In this document: piece after piece, positions 1-4,572 of the stretch
Layout: each line of letters opens with the position of its first letter
Position numbering within the stretch: the first letter of the stretch is position 1
Origin: Gorillibacterium sp.
Lineage (GTDB): Bacteria > Bacillota > Bacilli > Paenibacillales > NBRC-103111
Direction: 5' to 3'
DNA: 5,311 bases
Assembly (NCBI GenBank): GCA_023511325.1
Contig: JAIMBU010000264.1
Location: 1 to 5,311 of the forward strand
Notes under the pieces: generated by a model
Told to the model about the DNA's origin: nothing
What the model saw: only the letters and a program-made list of their open reading frames with translations
Databases searched by the model: none
Translations under genes and position numbers: made by a program

Positions 1-1422
1 GAGTAAGGATTCATCCTTGCCGAGAATCTCTAGAATATCAGTTGCTCCACCTGGAGTAGAGAGTGTACCTGATATTGCAATTCTTGTGATCCACATGACC
101 GTTCCGCTCTTTACCTCTAGAGAATCAGCAAGAGTCTTAAGCTGTTCAAATAAATAATCGTTATTCCAGTTCTTCAAGTCTTTAAGCAATTCAATCAAAG
201 CTGGCAAAATCACCTTCGTAGTTGCGAGGGTTACCTTGTTCTTCTTGTTTAAAAACATCTCACAGTCAAATTCAGGCAGCGTTTCAAGAAAGGTAACGAT
301 TTCTGGAATGTGCGAGAGCTTTTCAACACGTGGCTGAATCAAGGTTAGAATTTTGTCGATATCAACAGCTTTCGTAATGACTTGCTGCAAATAAGGCATG
401 GCCAACTCGCTAAAGCGTTCCGGAGCAAGCTTACGGATATAGGCACCGTTAAACCACAATAGCTTGTCATAATCGAATACCGCAGGAGATTTGTTTATAT
501 CCTCCACTCGGAAGATCTGTGCTAATTCCTCAAGCGTGAAGAACTCCTCGTTCGTTTCTTTGGGGCTCCATCCCAGCAATGCGATATAATTGATAATCGT
601 TTCAGGCAAATAACCGTCGCTAACCAAATCCTGAAAGCTCACGGCGCCATGGCGCTTTGAAAGCTTGGAGACTGAGCCATCTGAATTCTTGCCCATAATT
701 AATGGAAGATGGACATACTCCGGACACTCCCAGCCAAACGATTTGTAGAGCAAGATATATAGGGGTGTGGAGGTAACATATTCTGAACCACGAACCACGT
801 GGGTAATACCCATTAGGTAATCGTCAACGACATTAGCAAAGTTATAGGTTGGGTAATGGTCTGCCTTCATGAGGACCGTGTCCTGCATTTCAGCATTATT
901 TATTGAGATTTCTCCAAATACAGCATCATGATAAGTCGTACTATCCTCAAGAGGAACCTTCTGGCGAATGACATAAGGAACTCCTGCATTAAGTTTATCA
1001 TTAACCTCAGCTTCTGAAAGATTTCGGCAATGACGATCATAGCCAACGTTGCCCTTGGTCTCATGTAAGGTATCCAATCTTTCTTTATCGCAGAAGCAGT
1101 AGTAAGCGTGTCCGGATAAAACTAGCTTTTGCGCGTATTCCAGATAAATATCTTTTCGCTCACTTTGAACATAAGGACCGTGCTCGCCTCCGACATTCGG
1201 CCCCTCGTCATACCTCAGCTTTGCCTGTTCCAGCGTATCATAAATGACCTGTACGGTACCTTCAACCAATCGTTCCCGATCCGTATCTTCAATGCGAAGA
1301 ATAAATGTACCGTTATTGGACTTTGCTAGCAAATACGCATATAGGGCTGTTCGCAGATTTCCGATATGCATGTACCCCGTAGGGCTAGGAGCAAATCTTG
1401 TTACCGTTTTGTTCTGATTCAC
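1..1422 (-). CDS. gltX: Glutamyl-tRNA synthetase, 3' end cut by the window edge
   Basis: Class I aminoacyl-tRNA synthetase that joins glutamate to tRNA-Glu (and, in many Firmicutes, to tRNA-Gln) in the cytoplasm using ATP. It was read by translating the reverse strand; 474 codons are present, so against a family length near 485-500 only the extreme C-terminus is missing. Residues 12-22 carry the PSPTGYMHIGN form of the HIGH signature and residues 46-50 read EDTDR. Cys109, Cys111 and Cys132 form a zinc-type cluster (YCFC then HCRN). Residues 211-215 are RGSEY, where the common bacterial type has RGEDH. KLSKR at 253-257 is the KMSKS loop, and the remainder is the helical anticodon-binding part. 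The start is GTG 1422, preceded by AAGGAG with about 10 nt spacing; an upstream ATG is out of frame. The protein resembles the clostridial/Paenibacillus GluRS branch more than Bacillus subtilis GltX. It may be a second copy in its genome, which is inference. Confidence 0.95.
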   Translation of the reverse strand, partial: MNQNKTVTRFAPSPTGYMHIGNLRTALYAYLLAKSNNGTFILRIEDTDRERLVEGTVQVIYDTLEQAKLRYDEGPNVGGEHGPYVQSERKDIYLEYAQKLVLSGHAYYCFCDKERLDTLHETKGNVGYDRHCRNLSEAEVNDKLNAGVPYVIRQKVPLEDSTTYHDAVFGEISINNAEMQDTVLMKADHYPTYNFANVVDDYLMGITHVVRGSEYVTSTPLYILLYKSFGWECPEYVHLPLIMGKNSDGSVSKLSKRHGAVSFQDLVSDGYLPETIINYIALLGWSPKETNEEFFTLEELAQIFRVEDINKSPAVFDYDKLLWFNGAYIRKLAPERFSELAMPYLQQVITKAVDIDKILTLIQPRVEKLSHIPEIVTFLETLPEFDCEMFLNKKNKVTLATTKVILPALIELLKDLKNWNNDYLFEQLKTLADSLEVKSGTVMWITRIAISGTLSTPGGATDILEILGKDESLL

Positions 1423-1506
1423 TTTGCTTCTTCTCCTTCATTACGCTCAATTTATAGTTTAAGAACCTCGTGGAAATCTTTAGCCGATTTCACTTTTCCC
1501 ATTCCC

Positions 1507-1515
1507 ATTATATCA
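1507..1515 (-). promoter_or_regulatory. Extended -10 promoter candidate for gltX
   Basis: Read on the minus strand, the bases are TGA-TATAAT: a perfect -10 hexamer with the TGn extension at the correct distance. The -35 position 17 bp upstream (AACATA) is poor, which extended -10 promoters tolerate. The TGA is also the stop codon of the LysR gene. A transcript would start near position 1500 and have a leader of about 78 nt before the GTG of gltX. This would allow gltX to be expressed independently of the regulator gene, although read-through from it also remains possible because no terminator is visible between them. Confidence 0.5.
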
Positions 1516-2442
1516 GATTCCAAAAAGCTTATGTTTATGGGAATTATCCTCTAAATGTTTCATTACAAGAGCAATAAATGATTGGACATAGCTTTCCTGC
1601 AATGTCTTCTTGCGGCTGCCCATCCATATCGAATGCTTGAGCACCGTATCCCCTGCTTCAACCTTGACTAATGTCCCTTGAGCGAGATAAGGCTCTGCCA
1701 ATAATGAGGACACAAAAGTAATTCCGTAACCCGCAATTACAGCCAGAATCGTTTCGTTTGCCCCACTGAACTGCAGCTCAATTCTTGGTTGTCCCACCTT
1801 TCTTTCTGTACAAACCCGAAATAGCCTTTCTCTAGCCGCACTGCCCTCTTCTCGCATAATAAATGCTTCAGCAACGATATCCTCAAGACTAACCTGTCGC
1901 TTGGCAAAAGGATGCTGCGGCGAAACTACGAATATATACTCGTCCTTGTACAATTCCCGGTGCTCGAACTCCCCCTTATTATGAGTAGGGAACTCCATAT
2001 CACTGTAAATGGCCACATCTGTCTCAAAATTATTCAATTTCTCCATAGCTTCGTGAGAATTAGCAGTCGTTATCTGAATAGCAATTTCGGGAAAACGTTG
2101 TTTGAATAAAGATGCCCATCTAGGAATGAGTAAGCTTGTGGCAAGATAATTGCCTGTGATGCGGATATTTCCCTGCGGAAATTTATGATAATCCTCAATA
2201 ATTTGTTGCACCTGCTCACCCATGGTCAAGAATTTCTCAAGCGGTTTAATCAGCCTACTTCCCAAAGGAGTAAGCACCATCCTCCTGCCATGCAATTCAA
2301 ATAGGGTGATATGATTGTCCCGCTCGAACTTGCGAAGTTGCGCCGAAATAGCAGGTTGGCTAATGTGCAATCGTTCTGAAGCCTTGGTCACACTACCTGT
2401 TATCGCAACATAGTAAAACAATTCTAGAACATGAAGGTTCAT
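1513..2442 (-). CDS. LysR-family transcriptional regulator
   Basis: A 309-residue DNA-binding regulator of normal LysR length. Residues 1-60 form the winged helix-turn-helix, with the helices around 18-37 (VTKASERLHISQPAISAQLR), followed by the wing sequence LFELHGRRMVLTPLG. A linker helix follows at about 62-88. From about residue 92 (GNIRITGNYLATSLLIP) to 295 lies the periplasmic-binding-protein-like effector domain. ATG 2442 is supported by GAGGTGA placed 7 nt upstream. The gene diverges from the histidine phosphatase gene and precedes gltX on the same strand at 90-bp spacing. LysR proteins usually regulate themselves and a divergent neighbour, so the phosphatase gene is the first candidate target. 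The overall look recalls the CysL/YwfK-type subgroup, but the effector cannot be told from the sequence and no symbol is assigned. Confidence 0.95.
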   Translation of the reverse strand: MNLHVLELFYYVAITGSVTKASERLHISQPAISAQLRKFERDNHITLFELHGRRMVLTPLGSRLIKPLEKFLTMGEQVQQIIEDYHKFPQGNIRITGNYLATSLLIPRWASLFKQRFPEIAIQITTANSHEAMEKLNNFETDVAIYSDMEFPTHNKGEFEHRELYKDEYIFVVSPQHPFAKRQVSLEDIVAEAFIMREEGSAARERLFRVCTERKVGQPRIELQFSGANETILAVIAGYGITFVSSLLAEPYLAQGTLVKVEAGDTVLKHSIWMGSRKKTLQESYVQSFIALVMKHLEDNSHKHKLFGI

Positions 2443-2580
2443 TCCTTCATCACCTCACTGCACGTTTGAAGTTTATTATTAATTATGCTGCATTTTCTTC
2501 TATATAATTATACATTATGATTATTAGAAATTATATATTATTTATTTATGATAATTCATTTTATACTTATAACAATGGAG
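2443..2580. promoter_or_regulatory. Divergent promoter region between lysR and the phosphatase gene
   Basis: Very AT-rich spacer between two divergent genes. TATAATTATA at 2503-2512 is a 10-bp palindrome that gives a perfect -10 hexamer on each strand (plus 2503-2508, minus 2512-2507). A further plus-strand candidate is TATACT at 2562-2567. None of these has a convincing -35 at 16-18 bp, which would suit activator-dependent promoters, but AT-rich DNA yields such hexamers by chance. The region is where a LysR regulator would be expected to bind. Confidence 0.5.
2504..2518. promoter_or_regulatory. Candidate LysR-type binding dyad
   Basis: The 15-bp interrupted palindrome ATAAT-N5-ATTAT contains the T-N11-A pattern typical of LysR recognition sites (T2505 and A2517). 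It overlaps the two opposed -10 boxes about 62 bp upstream of the LysR start codon, a position that fits autorepression. The AT-rich context makes chance occurrence quite possible. Confidence 0.3.
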
Positions 2581-2595
2581 AAGGAGGAAGCGAAA

Positions 2596-3237
2596 ATGAC
2601 AAAAACGATTATCTATTTAACCCGTCATGGACAAACCAAGTGGAATTTGCAGAAGCGGATGCAAGGACATCAGAATTCAGCTCTTACACGCCTAGGAGAG
2701 CAACAAGCGGAATGGTTGAAGAATCGTTTGGCTGGAGAGAAATTAGAGGCTATTTATTCTAGTACCAGCCCAAGAGCAGTGCATACTGCGCAAATTCTAA
2801 GTGGTGATCATGCTTTGCCGATACGACAACTGGATGCGCTAATGGAAATCAATATGGGAGCCTGGGAAGGAATGAATACCGAACAGATCCAACAGGATTA
2901 TCCTTTGCAATATACTCAATTCTTCACTAGACCCGATCTATATATTCCTGTGGGCTCAGGTGAGACCTATCGTCAGCTTGAACAAAGGGTCATTCCTTCC
3001 ATTGAGCGCATCCTTACCGATCATGCGGGGCAAAAGCTACTGATCGTTACCCATCGGATCACCTTAAAAGTCATTATGGCTTATTTTTCGAATAAAACAT
3101 TGCAGGAAATCGGAGAGATGCCGGATATACTCTCAACTGCCTTATGTAAAGTAAATTTCACCGATAATATACCACATATCGATATGTATGGAGATACCTC
3201 TCATTATCTTCCGAATGGTAGTGATATAGCTGGATAA
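2596..3237 (+). CDS. Histidine phosphatase family protein (phosphoglycerate mutase-like)
   Basis: A 213-residue cytoplasmic protein of the histidine phosphatase superfamily, which transfers phosphate through a phosphohistidine. TRHGQT at residues 9-14 supplies Arg10 and the catalytic His11. Arg60 (SSTSPRA) is the second phosphate-binding arginine. Glu84 (LMEINMGAWEGM) is the likely proton donor, and His153 in VTHRITLKV is the second catalytic histidine. The family usually has glycine or a small residue after that histidine; arginine here is less usual. The C-terminal YGDTSHY is shared, from memory, with a group of Bacillales homologues. The length fits a small-molecule phosphatase (compare PhoE) rather than glycolytic phosphoglycerate mutase, which is longer. 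The start at ATG 2596 is chosen because AAGGAGG (2581-2587) lies 8 nt before it; in-frame ATGs at 2548 and 2575 precede that site and lack one of their own. The natural substrate is unknown. Confidence 0.93.
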   Translation: MTKTIIYLTRHGQTKWNLQKRMQGHQNSALTRLGEQQAEWLKNRLAGEKLEAIYSSTSPRAVHTAQILSGDHALPIRQLDALMEINMGAWEGMNTEQIQQDYPLQYTQFFTRPDLYIPVGSGETYRQLEQRVIPSIERILTDHAGQKLLIVTHRITLKVIMAYFSNKTLQEIGEMPDILSTALCKVNFTDNIPHIDMYGDTSHYLPNGSDIAG

Positions 3238-3238
3238 C

Positions 3239-3270
3239 CTGATGATAAATCAGCGAAAACTGTTTTTTTT
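3239..3270 (+). terminator. Weak Rho-independent terminator candidate
   Basis: Just after the phosphatase stop codon, CTGAT (3239-3243) can pair with ATCAG (3249-3253) across a 5-nt loop. An 8-T run follows at 3263-3270, but it is separated from the stem by 9 nt. A second possible stem, CAG-cgaaaa-CTG, abuts the T-run directly but has only 3 bp. The position is right and the T-run is clear, but the stem is weak. Confidence 0.35.
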
Positions 3271-3293
3271 CCTGATAACGACGATCGCCTAAA

Positions 3294-3319
3294 AAGTTCT
3301 TGTGCTTTTGCGCGAACTT
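3294..3319. repeat. Inverted repeat upstream of lacI
   Basis: AAGTTC (3294-3299) and GAACTT (3314-3319) are perfect inverted arms. Inside them, GTGC and GCGC can pair as RNA around a TTTT loop, leaving a 2-nt bulge. On the plus strand no T-run follows. On the minus strand the stem is followed by Ts, so it could stop antisense transcription. It also overlaps the proposed lacI -35 region, so a protein-binding role is possible. The function is unassigned. Confidence 0.35.
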
Positions 3320-3328
3320 GGATAAGAT
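3300..3328 (+). promoter_or_regulatory. Possible weak lacI promoter
   Basis: TTGTGC (3300-3305) and TAAGAT (3323-3328) are 17 bp apart, matching the SigA consensus at 3 and 4 of 6 positions. The large operator starts at the next base, so bound repressor would cover the transcription start. An alternative is TTGCGC (3309-3314) with TATAGG (3333-3338) at 18 bp, which would place the -10 inside the operator. Either arrangement implies a weak, self-repressed promoter. Confidence 0.35.
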
Positions 3329-3356
3329 TCCTTATAGGGAACGTTCCCTATAAGGA
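3329..3356. promoter_or_regulatory. LacI-type operator 1, perfect 28-bp palindrome
   Basis: The 28 bp are perfectly self-complementary about a central CG (3342/3343); the inner 20 bp read TATAGGGAACGTTCCCTATA. A central CG in an even palindrome is the standard LacI-family operator design, because the hinge-helix leucine inserts at that step. The same 18-bp core recurs before the phosphorylase gene. The site lies 10 nt upstream of the lacI ribosome binding site, so autorepression is the natural reading. Confidence 0.88.
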
Positions 3357-3365
3357 TCAATCAGG

Positions 3366-3372
3366 AAGGAGG
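3366..3372 (+). promoter_or_regulatory. Ribosome binding site that decides the lacI start
   Basis: AAGGAGG is a perfect Bacillales Shine-Dalgarno sequence. It lies 8 nt before ATC 3381 and 5 nt before ATA 3378, and no ATG, GTG or TTG is in frame near it. It is 68 nt before GTG 3441, too far to serve that codon. It therefore argues for initiation at a rare ATC or ATA codon. Confidence 0.8.
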
Positions 3373-3380
3373 AACTCATA

Positions 3381-4394
3381 ATCGCAAGCATCCTGGACAT
3401 TGCCAAACTGGCCGGCGTATCTAAAACAACAGTATCTAAAGTGCTGAATCAGCAATACGGTGTTCATGCCGAAACCCGGAAAAAGGTATTAGCGGCGGCG
3501 GCAGAGCTACGCTATACGCCAAACATTGCTGCCCGAAGCTTGGTTACCAGCAAGACTGGTGTCATTGGCGTGGTGTACGATTCCTTCCACTCTCCACTCT
3601 ATATGGAGCTGGCGGGACAACTGGAACGGAAGGCCATGGAAAGCGGCTACCGCCTTGTATTTTGCAGTTGCAATTCCGACCACGAATCCAAGCAGCATTA
3701 TATCCGCTATTTCATGGGCGGAGCGGCGGATGGTGTTATCTTGTTCGGAAGCGCGGAAGAAGACTTACCGCTGATTGAACACCTGACCGCGGTCGATTTT
3801 CCTTTTGTTGTCATCGAGAATCATTTCGAGCAGTTGAACATCCCCAACGTCCTCATCGATAATCCAGCGGGAGCAGCGCAAGCGGTGCGTTACCTGCACG
3901 CCTTGGGCCACCGAAAAATAGCTCATGTCACCGGAAACCTGCAGCACCGGGTAGCAGTGGATCGCCGGAACGGTTTTATCGCTGCCATGAATGAACAGGG
4001 ACTCGACACACCCGCAGAGTTGTTCATTTCCACGGATGGTACGCTTGGCTGCGGGACGAAAGCTGCCGAACAATTTCTCCGTATGTCGAACCAGCCAACT
4101 GCCCTGTTCGTATTCAACGATTTGATCGCGTATGAAATGATGGATGCGCTCCAGCAAGCTGGATGCAGAATTCCGGAGGATCTTTCCATCGTTGGCTTCG
4201 ACCATCTTGTCGGACTGCTGAGCTTCAAGCCAGGTGTGCTCGAGCTGACCTCCCTCGCCCAGCCCTTGCCGGAAGTGGCAGGTGCGGCCATTGAGCTGCT
4301 GGCCACCACGATTGCGGGGAATCTTCCCGAGGAATGGGTACGGCTGTTCCAGCCAGAACTTATGGAAGGCAACACCTGCCAGAAGTTGACCTAA
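3381..4394 (+). CDS. LacI-family sugar-responsive repressor with a rare ATC start
   Basis: Counted from ATC 3381 the protein has 337 residues, the usual LacI-family length. Residues 4-23 form the helix-turn-helix (ILDIAKLAGVSKTTVSKVLN). Residues 46-56 (TPNIAARSLVT) are the hinge helix with its leucine, and from about residue 60 (GVIGVVYDSF) runs the periplasmic-binding-protein-like sugar domain, including FVFNDLIAYEMMDAL and SIVGFDHL. The in-frame stop at 3351-3353 bounds the gene. Between it and GTG 3441 there is no ATG, GTG or TTG, yet GTG 3441 is residue 21, inside the recognition helix. ATC at 3381 sits where relatives have Met (Met-x-x-Ile-x-Asp-Ile-Ala) and 8 nt after AAGGAGG. ATA 3378 is the alternative. 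Matching operators lie before this gene and before the phosphorylase, which points to autoregulation and local control. The inducer is probably a sugar linked to the phosphorylase substrate (inference). Confidence 0.92.
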   Translation: MASILDIAKLAGVSKTTVSKVLNQQYGVHAETRKKVLAAAAELRYTPNIAARSLVTSKTGVIGVVYDSFHSPLYMELAGQLERKAMESGYRLVFCSCNSDHESKQHYIRYFMGGAADGVILFGSAEEDLPLIEHLTAVDFPFVVIENHFEQLNIPNVLIDNPAGAAQAVRYLHALGHRKIAHVTGNLQHRVAVDRRNGFIAAMNEQGLDTPAELFISTDGTLGCGTKAAEQFLRMSNQPTALFVFNDLIAYEMMDALQQAGCRIPEDLSIVGFDHLVGLLSFKPGVLELTSLAQPLPEVAGAAIELLATTIAGNLPEEWVRLFQPELMEGNTCQKLT

Positions 4395-4409
4395 TGAGAA
4401 ACCAGAACA

Positions 4410-4468
4410 CCTCAGCCCTTACTGCGAAGAGACTTAAAGACAAATAACGTTTCGCAGTTACGCTCAGG
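4410..4468. repeat. Long imperfect inverted repeat after lacI
   Basis: ACTGCGAA (4421-4428) is exactly complementary to TTCGCAGT (4451-4458) across a 22-nt loop. Beyond a small internal loop, CCTCAGC (4410-4416) pairs at 6 of 7 positions with GCTCAGG (4462-4468). No T-run follows, so it is not a normal intrinsic terminator. It could stabilise the 3' end of the lacI mRNA or bind a protein; the role is unknown. Confidence 0.5.
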
Positions 4469-4480
4469 AATTAGAAATGT

Positions 4481-4526
4481 CTGATCCACGTTAACAGATC
4501 AGGATATATGCGCTGATTATTTTTTT
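4481..4526 (+). terminator. Three-part repeat with T-run, possible lacI terminator
   Basis: CTGATC (4481-4486), GATCAG (4497-4502) and CTGAT (4513-4517) are regularly spaced. The middle part can pair with either neighbour across a 10-nt loop. The second pairing is followed, after TA, by seven Ts (4520-4526) and would form a weak terminator for lacI transcripts. The T-run overlaps the -35 of the phosphorylase promoter. The stems are only 5-6 bp, so the assignment is tentative. Confidence 0.3.
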
Positions 4527-4554
4527 GACCCAGATAGGGAACGTTCCCTATATT
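4525..4554 (+). promoter_or_regulatory. Promoter of the GH94 phosphorylase gene
   Basis: TTGACC (4525-4530) matches the SigA -35 at 5 of 6 positions and TATATT (4549-4554) matches the -10 at 5 of 6, with an 18-bp spacer. The LacI operator (4534-4551) fills the spacer and enters the -10, so repressor and RNA polymerase could not bind together. Transcription would start near 4561, only about a dozen bases before the start codon. The ribosome binding site AAGGAGG (4559-4565) would then lie at the very 5' end of the mRNA, or the true start is slightly further upstream. Confidence 0.7.
4534..4551. promoter_or_regulatory. LacI-type operator 2, 18-bp palindrome
   Basis: ATAGGGAACGTTCCCTAT is a perfect 18-bp palindrome, identical to the core of the operator before lacI. 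The flanking bases here no longer pair. Its centre lies exactly 1200 bp from the first operator's centre. It sits between the -35 and -10 of the phosphorylase promoter, the classic place for direct repression. Confidence 0.9.
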
Positions 4555-4572
4555 TAATAAGGAGGCTTTCTG

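Noticed and set aside
1454..1510. An 18-codon minus-strand open frame (MGMGKVKSAKDFHEVLKL) in the lysR-gltX gap
   Set aside because: There is no ribosome binding site, and its first ATG overlaps the proposed -10 box, so it would not lie in the transcript from that promoter. It is most likely chance.
1423..1512. T-box or other riboswitch leader for gltX
   Set aside because: The space is too short for a T-box, and no conserved T-box sequence or terminator stem is visible.
2548..2595. Earlier in-frame starts (ATG 2548 and 2575) for the histidine phosphatase
   Set aside because: The strong AAGGAGG lies downstream of both and fits ATG 2596; the extra residues do not belong to the conserved fold.
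3441..3443. GTG 3441 as the start codon of lacI
   Set aside because: It would remove the first 20 residues, including most of the helix-turn-helix, and it has no ribosome binding site at proper distance. The upstream sequence clearly encodes the missing domain.
3765..4375. Long minus-strand open frames opposite lacI (146 and 150 codons)
   Set aside because: They lie wholly antisense to a convincing LacI-family gene, overlap each other, lack ribosome binding sites and resemble no protein I know. They follow from the GC-rich codon pattern of lacI.
4394..4447. A 17-residue frame overlapping the lacI stop codon as TAATG
   Set aside because: The TAATG overlap hints at translational coupling, but there is no ribosome binding site, no recognisable motif, and part of it lies in the inverted repeat. 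It was too short to support as a gene.
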